The position numbers and the translations under genes are program-made. 64,000 nucleotides of DNA from Pontibacter burrus (GTDB taxonomy: Bacteria > Bacteroidota > Bacteroidia > Cytophagales > Hymenobacteraceae): positions 310,001-374,000 of the forward strand of contig NZ_JAAGWD010000001.1 in the NCBI RefSeq assembly GCF_010686685.1, in the 5' to 3' direction. How positions within the stretch are numbered: the first letter of the stretch is position 1; each line of letters opens with the position of its first letter. Shown in pieces: positions 8,871 through 16,625 of the stretch. The notes beneath the pieces are model-generated. The model was not told the DNA's origin and made no database searches. It saw only the letters and a program-made list of their open reading frames with translations.

Positions 8871-10007
8871 ATGCCTAAGACCAAAAAACACGCGAAGCAC
8901 GTTTTACCTGCGCAGCCGCACAAGTTTGTTAAACGCTACAGCCTGGTTGATGTAGTTCTTCAAAAAGAAAAAAAGTTCTTATACTTCATTGCCTTCTCGC
9001 TTATAGTTGCGGGTGCTGTTTACCCTTACCCTAACATTGCCATGTGGGTTGGTTTTGCCTTTGCAGGCTACTCCGCTATTGCCAACGACAGCATTCAAAC
9101 GATCGGTACTTTTATTGGTTCTAACGAAGACAAGAAATGGTACTGGCAATGGTTGTTTATGGGTTTGATATTTGTCGGAACTGTAACCTATAGTTGGGTT
9201 GCCTTTAACGGAGACGTATCGTATGAGCGCCTTGCTACGCCGGGGCTGGAAAAAACTCCTACCAGCTTTGTTTACCTGCAGTTAGCTTCCCCTATTATTC
9301 TGTTGTTGCTTACAAGGTTCCGTATTCCGGTTTCTACCACCTTTATGCTGCTTAGTGTATTCTCGGCTACATCCGGAACTATAGTTAGCATGCTTAGCAA
9401 AAGTATATCGGGTTATTTTCTTGCCTTTGTATCAGCTTTCATTATCTACGTCACGCTTTCCAAACTAATCAAGCGCTTTATTAAAGGCGAAGCGCATGCG
9501 TTCTGGGTTTGGGCACAATGGATAATCAGTGGTTTTCTGTGGTACACCTGGCTTGCTCAGGATCTGGCCAACATTGCTGTTTACCTGCCACGTCAGCTAA
9601 ACATTTACGAATTCCTTGTTTTCACTGGCTTTATCTTCCTGGGCTTAGGATTCCTTTTCTATAAAAAAGGCGACAGAATTCAGAACGTGATCAACGAGAA
9701 ATCTGAAGTACGCGATGTGCGCAGCGCCACTATTATTGACCTGGTTTACTCGCTTATACTTTTCTACTTTAAAGAAGTAAACAATGTACCGATGAGTACT
9801 ACCTGGGTATTTGTTGGTTTGCTGGCCGGCCGTGAACTAGGTATGCGCCTGCGTGCCCACGATAGCGGAGAAAAATTTGCCAAAACGTTCAGATTGATCG
9901 GTAAAGATGTTCTCTCTGTAACAATAGGTCTGATCATTTCACTTATTCTGGCAATTGCCATTAACCCTGTCATGCAGGACGAATTGAAGAGCTTCTTCTT
10001 TAAATAG
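8871..10007 (+). CDS. PiT-like multi-pass membrane permease
   Basis: This 378-residue protein is almost entirely hydrophobic after a basic N-terminus and has roughly ten membrane segments. The segment GYSAIANDSIQTIGTFIGS resembles the GANDVANA repeat of inorganic phosphate transporters (PiT). A second, similar region near the C-terminus reads NNVPMSTTWVFVGLLAGRELG. Two related halves in the membrane fit that family. It is a monocistronic unit between a divergent promoter region and a terminator. The substrate is unknown: phosphate is the family guess, and this branch may differ. Confidence 0.65.
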   Translation: MPKTKKHAKHVLPAQPHKFVKRYSLVDVVLQKEKKFLYFIAFSLIVAGAVYPYPNIAMWVGFAFAGYSAIANDSIQTIGTFIGSNEDKKWYWQWLFMGLIFVGTVTYSWVAFNGDVSYERLATPGLEKTPTSFVYLQLASPIILLLLTRFRIPVSTTFMLLSVFSATSGTIVSMLSKSISGYFLAFVSAFIIYVTLSKLIKRFIKGEAHAFWVWAQWIISGFLWYTWLAQDLANIAVYLPRQLNIYEFLVFTGFIFLGLGFLFYKKGDRIQNVINEKSEVRDVRSATIIDLVYSLILFYFKEVNNVPMSTTWVFVGLLAGRELGMRLRAHDSGEKFAKTFRLIGKDVLSVTIGLIISLILAIAINPVMQDELKSFFFK

Positions 10008-10028
10008 GATAGTGATTGAATAAATATA

Positions 10029-10053
10029 AAAGCCCGGTTTAATGCCGGGCTTT
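10029..10053 (+). terminator. Rho-independent terminator of the PiT-like gene
   Basis: AAAGCCCGG (10029-10037) pairs with CCGGGCTTT (10045-10053) and is followed by a T run. It starts 22 bases after the stop codon. Confidence 0.87.
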
Positions 10054-10150
10054 TTTTATGGTTACTATAGAATTTCAATCTGCTATAGCTATCGCCTTCC
10101 ACAGATCGAAACAACTCCTAACTATAGTTTACAGCTGGTAACTATAAACT

Positions 10151-10185
10151 AAAAGCCCCGGCTACTTTATGCGGCCGGGGCTTTT
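10151..10185 (-). terminator. Rho-independent terminator of the gene at 10201
   Basis: A 12-base stem, AAAAGCCCCGGC at 10151-10162 with GCCGGGGCTTTT at 10174-10185, has an 11-base loop. It sits 16 bases past the stop of the minus-strand gene. Together with 10029-10053 it insulates two convergent genes. Confidence 0.85.
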
Positions 10186-10200
10186 CTATAGTCTATTGGC

Positions 10201-10659
10201 TTACTTTTCAGGCCACTTTACTTCCAGGTTATCATCTATAAACACGCCAAAGTTTACAGCAATCAACTGGTCGTCGTCAAAGTACATGTCGATCATTTCT
10301 TTTTCGAACGAGATGCGCGTTTCACCGGTTTCCATTTCTTCTTCTTCCGGGTTTTCGATGTTATGGTCAGAGAACAGTTGTTTCAGTTGATCCTGGCTCA
10401 TCTCAAAAATGCGCTCATCCCATAGTTGCACCTCGCGGTTTGCTGTTTCGATGCAGCTCAGACGGTAGTTGTCCTCTTTATCGAAGTATAGCGAAAAACC
10501 TTCTTCCCAGTAGTTCCAGGCCTCATGTTCAAATTCATCCTCCTCATCCGAAGTCTCAATTTCTTCTGGCTCGCCAAGTAGATCTTCTACTTCTTTCATT
10601 GTCAGGCCAAACCTGATCTTACCAAGTCCTTTTCCTAACCTGATGTCTTTGTTGATCAT
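10201..10659 (-). CDS. Acidic conserved protein, SmpA/OmlA-like N-terminal motif
   Basis: This 152-residue soluble protein is very rich in Glu and Asp and has no signal peptide. The opening GLGKIRFGLTMKEVEDLLGEPEEI resembles the short 'xxGMTxxEVxxLLGxP' motif of BamE/SmpA-like folds. No function can be assigned from that. I do not recognise a specific family. It is followed by its own terminator and preceded by an 80-base gap to the DUF4385 gene, also on the minus strand. Confidence 0.7.
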   Translation of the reverse strand: MINKDIRLGKGLGKIRFGLTMKEVEDLLGEPEEIETSDEEDEFEHEAWNYWEEGFSLYFDKEDNYRLSCIETANREVQLWDERIFEMSQDQLKQLFSDHNIENPEEEEMETGETRISFEKEMIDMYFDDDQLIAVNFGVFIDDNLEVKWPEK

Positions 10660-10739
10660 TTCTTTAAGATGTGTTTCTTTTTATGCAAAGATATGTGAAT
10701 TACTGTATTAGAGATGATACGGTTACATCTAAATAAATT

Positions 10740-11252
10740 TCATCTCTCATAAGTTTCCTGGAAAGCTTTTTTTAAGCTGATATAGGTCTTATTTGTTTTA
10801 GCCTGTTCCCACTTCGCTTTAAATATTGCCGCCGACTCGGCCTTAACCGGATCAAGCTCTCGTGGCAGTTCTTCACGGCCATGTGCCCCGCTCTGCCCCT
10901 TTTTGTCGTCTGGTACCGGTCCGTCGTATTTCTTTCCGGACTTATGGTTGGCATAACGTCTTGAGCGCGTGTAGCCCATCTGCAGAAATTTACGCGCCAT
11001 GTCAGCTCCCACAAAATCCTGCTGCTCCAGGTAATCCAGAAACAAACTATAGATCTTCTCCGACGATTCTTTTGCTATGTCAGTAGTTTTGAAGCGCCAG
11101 TGCGGTAATATTTCCGATTTATAGGGTTCTACCAGTAACACACCTTGCTCGCCCTTGCCTACCCTGTATAGTTCAGGATGTTTCCTGAAATCTGTTTTTT
11201 TAAAATCAAGGCTATAGTTAAAAGCTTTGTTCTGTTGTTTCTGCTCTGCCAT
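10740..11252 (-). CDS. DUF4385 family protein
   Basis: This 170-residue, strongly basic, soluble protein opens its domain with FNYSLDFKKTDFRKHPELYRVG and continues with GEQGVLLVEPYKSEI and LPHWRFKTTDIA, the pattern I know as DUF4385. A central stretch (TRSRRYANHKSGKKYDG) is rich in Arg and Lys. The biochemical role of this family is not known. A closely related member is widespread in Bacteroidota and Proteobacteria. It lies 80 bases upstream of the antiporter gene's stop, same strand. Confidence 0.75.
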   Translation of the reverse strand: MAEQKQQNKAFNYSLDFKKTDFRKHPELYRVGKGEQGVLLVEPYKSEILPHWRFKTTDIAKESSEKIYSLFLDYLEQQDFVGADMARKFLQMGYTRSRRYANHKSGKKYDGPVPDDKKGQSGAHGREELPRELDPVKAESAAIFKAKWEQAKTNKTYISLKKAFQETYER

Positions 11253-11332
11253 AACCTTGATCTTATAGTTCGTTCTATGCTATAGTTTATTTCCTTCCAC
11301 GTCTTTCCTAAACTATAGTTTCGTGCATTACT

Positions 11333-13393
11333 TTATGCTTCTGTAGTATAGCTGATGTTCACGTAGCTTTGGTCCTGGGTTACGCCTGGGTTCTGCTCCG
11401 GGTAAATGATAATGAAGCTGTTTTCTTTATAGGTTCTGGACAGCAGCCTTGGCACATAATCCATCTGGTTGTTATATGAGATAGTGCCTTTTCTGGCTGA
11501 TATCACCAGGATCATGTCGTCCTGCGCCAGCTTTGATTTTATGATCTCCAGATCTTTGAAATCACTTAGTGGTTCAAATTCAGCTTCTACTGCAGGTTTG
11601 CCCTTTATGAGCGATTGTCTGATCTTATTTAGCGTACGGCGTCTGCCACCAAACACAATTTTTGCGCCCAGTTGTACCGATAAAGCTTTTACTGTTCTGA
11701 GCCATCTGAGGTAGCCACGTTCCAGTTCCGCGTTTAACGGAACAATAACTATAAGCCTGCGGGTAGTATTGAGTGGCTGTGCTATTTTGCTCACCAGTAT
11801 CATCTGCTCGGTATTCTCAAGCAGGTTGTCGAGTACTGTTCCAAACACCCTGTCTTTCGTGGTGATCTTCGCGTTCCATCCTAGAATTACCTCTGTAATC
11901 ATCAACTCTTTAATGGCCCGCAATATACCGCTTGCCACGTTCACATCCAGCTTCGATACCAGCTGCACATCATTGTCTGTAGCTGAGGCATGCGTAATGG
12001 CCTCCTGCAGCATCTTATTCTTCTTAAATATTTCTTCCTCCGCGTGCTCGTTATCAATTACCACCGCCAACGGATAGATCGGCTCGTGAAAATCCGGATT
12101 CTTGAGCATCACGGCCAGGTCTATCAGGTTCTCGATGTTTTTCGGGTTTGATATTGGTACGAGTATTCTGTCTGGTTTCTCGCTCAGGTCAGGTTTCTTC
12201 CTGCTTTCAATAATGGCCAGTCGCTTAGCGCTCTTTTCGGTTATAAACGAGCTTGCCAGGCACGATACCAGAATCAATAGGATTGTACCATTGAGCGCTT
12301 CTTCGTTTATCAGACCCAGGTTAAAGCCTACCAGTATCACGGCCAGTGTGGCTGCTGCGTGTGCGCTGCTCAAACCAAATATCAGATCCCGCTGTACGGA
12401 TGAGTAGTTAAATACTTTTTGAGTTGCCCAGGCTGCCAGAAATTTAGTGACCAGCGCTATTACAACTATAGTTCCGGCTATCAGCAAGGCTCCTGTTCCA
12501 CCGAAGAGTACCCTCATGTCCACGATCATCCCTACATTGATCAGGAAGAACGGAATAAAGATATTGTTTCCTACAAACTCGATCCTGTTCATCAGGGCAG
12601 ATGTATGCGGGATCAGGGTATTAAGTGCCAGGCCTGCCAGGAAAGCTCCGATAATAGCCTCTACACCCGCCAGCTCTGATAACACAGCCGCAGCAAAAAC
12701 CATCGTCAGCACAAATATGAACTGTGCTCCCTTCTCGCCTTCAATATTTCTGAAAAACCAACGCGCTATGTACGGGAAACCCACCATAACTATAGTTCCG
12801 AATATGGCCAGCGATACCGCCAGTTTTATCCAGTAGTACATGTCTATGTTACCTTCCGCAGATCCGGCTACTACTGCCAGCACCAAGAGCACCGCTGTAT
12901 CGGTAACTATAGTTCCGCCGATTGTTACGGTTACTGCTTCATTTTTGGCTATGCCCAGTCTACTGGCTATCGGGTATGCGATGAGTGTATGCGATGAGAA
13001 CATACTGGATAGCAGGATAGCCGACATCAGCTCGTAGTCCAGAAAAAAATGAAAGACTGCTGTACCTGTTATAATCGGGATGAAAAAGGTTAAAGCTCCG
13101 AACACAAGGCTTTTGTTTTTGTTCTTCTTAAAATCGAACATATCGATCTCAAGCCCTGCCAGGAACATGATGTACAAGAGCCCCACCGTTCCGAATAAAA
13201 TGATACTTGAATCCCGTGTCAGGATATTGAATCCGTTCGGACCGATTATGACGCCTGCCAGTATAAGACCAACAATTCCGGGTATTCGTAATCTGTTAAG
13301 TATAATGGGCGCTACCAAAATTATCAGCAGCACCACCATAAAAATCATTACCGGATCTTCGAACGGCAGTGTCAGTTTCAGGGCTAAATTCAT
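11333..13393 (-). CDS. CPA2-family cation/proton antiporter with C-terminal USP-like domains
   Basis: This 686-residue protein has about twelve membrane segments over residues 15-390, with the family motifs GLILAGVIIGPNGF, AGLEIDMF and TDTAVLLVLAVVAG. It is of the Na+/H+ or K+/H+ exchanger type (KefB/NapA-like). Residues of about 405-686 are cytoplasmic and look like two universal-stress-protein-like domains (DRILVPISNPKNIENLIDLA near 410), a common regulatory tail. Three GTIV/GTIV-like segments are each encoded through the decamer AACTATAGTT (12464, 12788, 12905). The transported ion cannot be told. Confidence 0.85.
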   Translation of the reverse strand: MNLALKLTLPFEDPVMIFMVVLLIILVAPIILNRLRIPGIVGLILAGVIIGPNGFNILTRDSSIILFGTVGLLYIMFLAGLEIDMFDFKKNKNKSLVFGALTFFIPIITGTAVFHFFLDYELMSAILLSSMFSSHTLIAYPIASRLGIAKNEAVTVTIGGTIVTDTAVLLVLAVVAGSAEGNIDMYYWIKLAVSLAIFGTIVMVGFPYIARWFFRNIEGEKGAQFIFVLTMVFAAAVLSELAGVEAIIGAFLAGLALNTLIPHTSALMNRIEFVGNNIFIPFFLINVGMIVDMRVLFGGTGALLIAGTIVVIALVTKFLAAWATQKVFNYSSVQRDLIFGLSSAHAAATLAVILVGFNLGLINEEALNGTILLILVSCLASSFITEKSAKRLAIIESRKKPDLSEKPDRILVPISNPKNIENLIDLAVMLKNPDFHEPIYPLAVVIDNEHAEEEIFKKNKMLQEAITHASATDNDVQLVSKLDVNVASGILRAIKELMITEVILGWNAKITTKDRVFGTVLDNLLENTEQMILVSKIAQPLNTTRRLIVIVPLNAELERGYLRWLRTVKALSVQLGAKIVFGGRRRTLNKIRQSLIKGKPAVEAEFEPLSDFKDLEIIKSKLAQDDMILVISARKGTISYNNQMDYVPRLLSRTYKENSFIIIYPEQNPGVTQDQSYVNISYTTEA

Positions 13394-14016
13394 TCGTGTA
13401 CTTTATATTTTCTCCTTAAATATATTCCTTATAATTCTTTTCAGGCCAATTTTTCTTCATGTTCCACACCTTTCCACACTTTCAACCTTCTAATTATTTT
13501 AAAAAGATTAAATTTTAAATCCTTTCTCTTTTCATCATTAGGGCTGTTTATAAGTTAATAAGTTGGCTGTTCCACGGCCAGGTTTTATAACTTGTTTATG
13601 CTTTTGATTTCCTTCCACAGGTGTTCCACAGTTTATTTTCCTTCATCATTTTCTTGTTCAGTTTGTTAAATGGTTTTTCCACGATTTGCTGATTTATGTG
13701 CATTTCTTTTTACACATTTGTTCCACGCGTGGAAAACTCTTTTTTCGGGGTTGATTTATGAACCTGTTTCCACTTTTTGCGTGGAACTTGCCCCTTTTTA
13801 GTGGTTGCGCTGATCGGGCTTGTTATGTTTTCAATATTTTACCCACGCTTTTCCACAGTTATACCCCTGCCTCGTGTGGATTTCTATTACCAACTTTCGT
13901 TTTTCAGATTTTGTTTTGATTTTGACCTTATTTCGGTGCCGCCTAATGCCTTTTTAAGCAGTGGAACATAAGGTCTATAGTTTACCCGGAAGCCGTGGAA
14001 ATGTGAGAAGGGCATA
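13394..14016. other. Gene-free AT-rich region with 13 TTCCAC/GTGGAA words (origin-like candidate)
   Basis: No convincing gene lies in these 620 bases. The plus strand is T-rich. TTCCAC occurs at 13462, 13472, 13570, 13613, 13624, 13677, 13721, 13768 and 13851. GTGGAA occurs at 13729, 13781, 13961 and 13995. Several extend to TTCCACA, close to the DnaA box TTATCCACA; TTTTCCACA at 13849 has one mismatch. About 0.3 such hexamers would be expected by chance. A replication origin or a multi-site regulatory region are both possible. A parS site lies 4.5 kb away. Confidence 0.45.
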
Positions 14017-14047
14017 AAAAAAGGAGACCGCGTTGGCCTCCTTTTTT
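14017..14047 (-). terminator. Rho-independent terminator of the Ig-like lipoprotein gene
   Basis: AAAAAAGGAG (14017-14026) pairs with CTCCTTTTTT (14038-14047), directly after the stop codon of the gene ending at 14048. It is A/T-flanked on both sides and may be bidirectional. CTATAGTT follows at 14048. Confidence 0.8.
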
Positions 14048-15661
14048 CTATAGTTGGATTCTGATATCTTCCAGATCCCAGTTTGCTCTTATGTCTATCT
14101 GGTCTGGGTGCATGTACACTTGTTCAGGTTCTTTTTTAAAGTCGGGGCTTCCGCTGTCCCACCTGCCGTTGTTGTTGCTATCCAGTATTACCCGGAATTT
14201 ATAGGTGCCAGGTGACAGATCCCTGAAAATGAAGTTGCGTTGGTTTCTTAGTTCTTTTACTACTTTGTTTTGTCCGTTCAGCAACTGTAGTATAAAATGT
14301 GTTTGTGTTCTGGGTGCTATAGTTCCGCGTACACTTCCTAAACCTTGCGCTTCTGCTATCGTGATCTGAATCGGCTGCATCGGAAATTTTTTGTCATGCA
14401 CAGGAATTATTTGTGTGCTGTCCAATACAATTAAATAGGGCTGCTGCCGGCTGGCTAATTTTGGTACTGTAAAACTGATTTCCGTTTGCGTTCGGTCGAG
14501 TCTCAGGTCCTGCGGATAACGCAGCGGTGTTCTGTTAGCAGTATCTGCTTGTATCAGTATTGGCGTAGTTCCTTTTATAGTTACCTGCCCCTGAAATTCA
14601 ATTGTCAATCTTTGCCCGGGCCTGTAAGTTTGTGCCTGCTGGTTTCCGTTGATAACTTTCAGTTGCGCTCCTTGTATGCGTTGTGTATAATCTGTTCCAA
14701 AATCTATCTGAAGGGTGTCTACGCTGCTGTTTCCGGCAGAATCCAGTGCGGCAACCAGAAGTTTTCCACTACTGAATTTCTGACTTCTGAACAGCTCTGC
14801 TGTCTTACCATCTGGGGTAATTTTAGTTGCTATAGTATCTCTTCTGTTTGTGGATGTTACTACAAAACTGCTCAGGCCTTCGGTATATGTCAGGGTAAAA
14901 CGGTCTAATTGTTTCTGGCGCTGTAGCGATATTGGTTTCTTAGTATCTATAATGGCCGTTTGTAATTTAACCTGCTGTGAGTCCGACGTAATATTGATAG
15001 GCTCTGCCTTAAACCCGATGCGTTCGATTTCTTCGTACAAGCTATTCTTGTTGGCATCCTGCAGGGCAAAAATTCTATAGCTACCTTCTTTTATATTTTC
15101 CAGCGTAAAGTTTCCGTTTGCGTCCGCCTGTGTCTGGTAATAAGGTCTGCTTTTCCGGATGTCCAACGTATCTTTTGCTCTGTAGAGTGCTACCACTGCT
15201 TCTTTCTCCGGTTCCTGTGTCAGCATTTTTACAACTGTTCCACTTACTCTGCTGGAGTCGATGTAGTTGCCGGTACTAAAGGATAGCTTTAAACCTTTGG
15301 CCAGGTTTTTCTCTGTTATATCCGCTATTCCGTCCCGGAAGTTGAAAATATAGGTTGTGCTGTCTTGCAGTGGCTGTTCAAAAATCAGGTTCATTACATC
15401 GTTCTTGTACCTGACCTGGTATTTGTTCTGTGTATTCGGCGTTATCAGTAGTTCGCGTTGCAGGTTATTTTGCTGCACACTCTCGTCAAACTCTAAGGTT
15501 ATAGTTTTTGTGCTTACGTTCAGTTGCTGGTCTGCCGGATTGCTTCTTACAAGTGTAGGTGGCGTAGTGTCTTTTGCTCCACCTTCGGGGCTCCCTACGC
15601 TGGCGCATCCTGCAAATACTAAGGCTATAGTTGCTGCCAGCGATATGTTGATAATTTTCAT
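14048..15661 (-). CDS. Ig-like domain lipoprotein (Big_5 type) with carboxypeptidase-regulatory-like repeats
   Basis: I place the start at the internal ATG at 15661, giving 537 residues, because it begins a clean lipoprotein signal (FAGC, Cys19). The longer frame from 15757 would overlap the next gene and bury the signal peptide. After Cys comes DTTPPTLVRSNPADQQLNVS, the opening of a bacterial Ig-like (SbsA/Big_5) domain. Later parts (GNFTLENIKEGSYRIFALQD; RDLSPGTYKFRVILDSNNNG) look like carboxypeptidase-regulatory beta-sandwiches. It is the last gene of the minus-strand run from DUF4175 and is probably an envelope protein. No enzymatic motif is seen. Confidence 0.82.
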   Translation of the reverse strand: MKIINISLAATIALVFAGCASVGSPEGGAKDTTPPTLVRSNPADQQLNVSTKTITLEFDESVQQNNLQRELLITPNTQNKYQVRYKNDVMNLIFEQPLQDSTTYIFNFRDGIADITEKNLAKGLKLSFSTGNYIDSSRVSGTVVKMLTQEPEKEAVVALYRAKDTLDIRKSRPYYQTQADANGNFTLENIKEGSYRIFALQDANKNSLYEEIERIGFKAEPINITSDSQQVKLQTAIIDTKKPISLQRQKQLDRFTLTYTEGLSSFVVTSTNRRDTIATKITPDGKTAELFRSQKFSSGKLLVAALDSAGNSSVDTLQIDFGTDYTQRIQGAQLKVINGNQQAQTYRPGQRLTIEFQGQVTIKGTTPILIQADTANRTPLRYPQDLRLDRTQTEISFTVPKLASRQQPYLIVLDSTQIIPVHDKKFPMQPIQITIAEAQGLGSVRGTIAPRTQTHFILQLLNGQNKVVKELRNQRNFIFRDLSPGTYKFRVILDSNNNGRWDSGSPDFKKEPEQVYMHPDQIDIRANWDLEDIRIQL

Positions 15662-15737
15662 AGAATAGGCCTTTAAAATGAAAATAGGCAAACTTGCGCT
15701 TGCCTTTTCCACTGTATGTTTACAGTTATTTGCATCC

Positions 15738-16625
15738 TTATTTTCGTTTGGCAACATAGATCAGACTAGAGTAATCGTTGCCATTTTTCTCAGCATAGTT
15801 GTTAGACTTAAATCCGTTTACTACACTGCTGATCATTTTTGTTTTTCCCTCTTTATGTTTCTCGCTCAGCATGCTCACATAGTAGGCATCAAATTTCATC
15901 GGGAGCACTTCCTGCAGAGTCATTTTATGTTTCTTTAAAAAGCGCTTCATGGTTTGCTGCGTAAAATGATACAGGTGGCGCGGAACATCATAGGCTGCCC
16001 AGTTCTCCTTATACTGTTTTGCGTCATGCGAGTCTGCATTTGGTACTGCAATTATCAGCGTGCCATCATCAGTCAAATGTGAGATCAGTTCTTTTATCGT
16101 TTCGTTCAGCTGATGAATATGTTCCAGCACATGCCACAATGTGATTAACTGGTATTTTTCATCAGGCAGCTCACTAAGATTGGTAGCTATAGTTTGCCCT
16201 ATTGTTTCTGCAGCCTGCTCCCGGGCACGGGTACTAGGTTCTACTCCCCTCACCTGCCAGCCGTCTTTTTTACAAGCTGTCAGAAATACGCCGGTGCCAC
16301 AACCATAGTCTAAGATGGCTCCTTTGCCCGGTGAACAACGGTTTATAAGTTCTACTTTCTGTTTTGTAGTGATGGAGCGCACCACATGGTAGGCTCTGTT
16401 AATGATGCCGGTTTTGGTATTGGTATGCGAGATATAATCTTCCGATTCATAATAGCTCCCGATACTTTCTTCATCCGGGCGTGGGTTTGTGAACTTGAAT
16501 GTACAGTTTTCGCACTCTACAATCACAAAGCTTTCTTTTGAAACTGAGTTATCTGTTACTACTAAAAAATTCTTGAATTCTTCTTTGCCGCAGACCGGGC
16601 AGTTATTCAGTCTTTCGTAGCTCAT
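15738..16625 (-). CDS. SAM-dependent methyltransferase with N-terminal zinc ribbon
   Basis: This 295-residue protein starts with a zinc-ribbon (CPVCG...CENC, residues 9-12 and 38-41). A class I methyltransferase fold follows, with the SAM-binding motif ILDYGCGTGVFL and the post-motif LWHVLEHI. Members with this layout often modify sugars or small molecules, but the substrate here is unknown. Its ATG follows the TAA of mnmG with no spacing (TAAATG on the minus strand), which suggests translational coupling with mnmG. Confidence 0.85.
   Translation of the reverse strand: MSYERLNNCPVCGKEEFKNFLVVTDNSVSKESFVIVECENCTFKFTNPRPDEESIGSYYESEDYISHTNTKTGIINRAYHVVRSITTKQKVELINRCSPGKGAILDYGCGTGVFLTACKKDGWQVRGVEPSTRAREQAAETIGQTIATNLSELPDEKYQLITLWHVLEHIHQLNETIKELISHLTDDGTLIIAVPNADSHDAKQYKENWAAYDVPRHLYHFTQQTMKRFLKKHKMTLQEVLPMKFDAYYVSMLSEKHKEGKTKMISSVVNGFKSNNYAEKNGNDYSSLIYVAKRK

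Noticed and set aside
13777..13971. A 64-codon open frame on the plus strand in the TTCCAC cluster
   Set aside because: It has no recognisable domain or conserved start, and a T-rich strand yields Phe/Leu-rich frames by chance.
15662..15757. Extended N-terminus of the Ig-like lipoprotein
   Set aside because: The extension overlaps the methyltransferase gene and places the signal peptide internally. The ATG at 15661 begins a normal lipobox signal.
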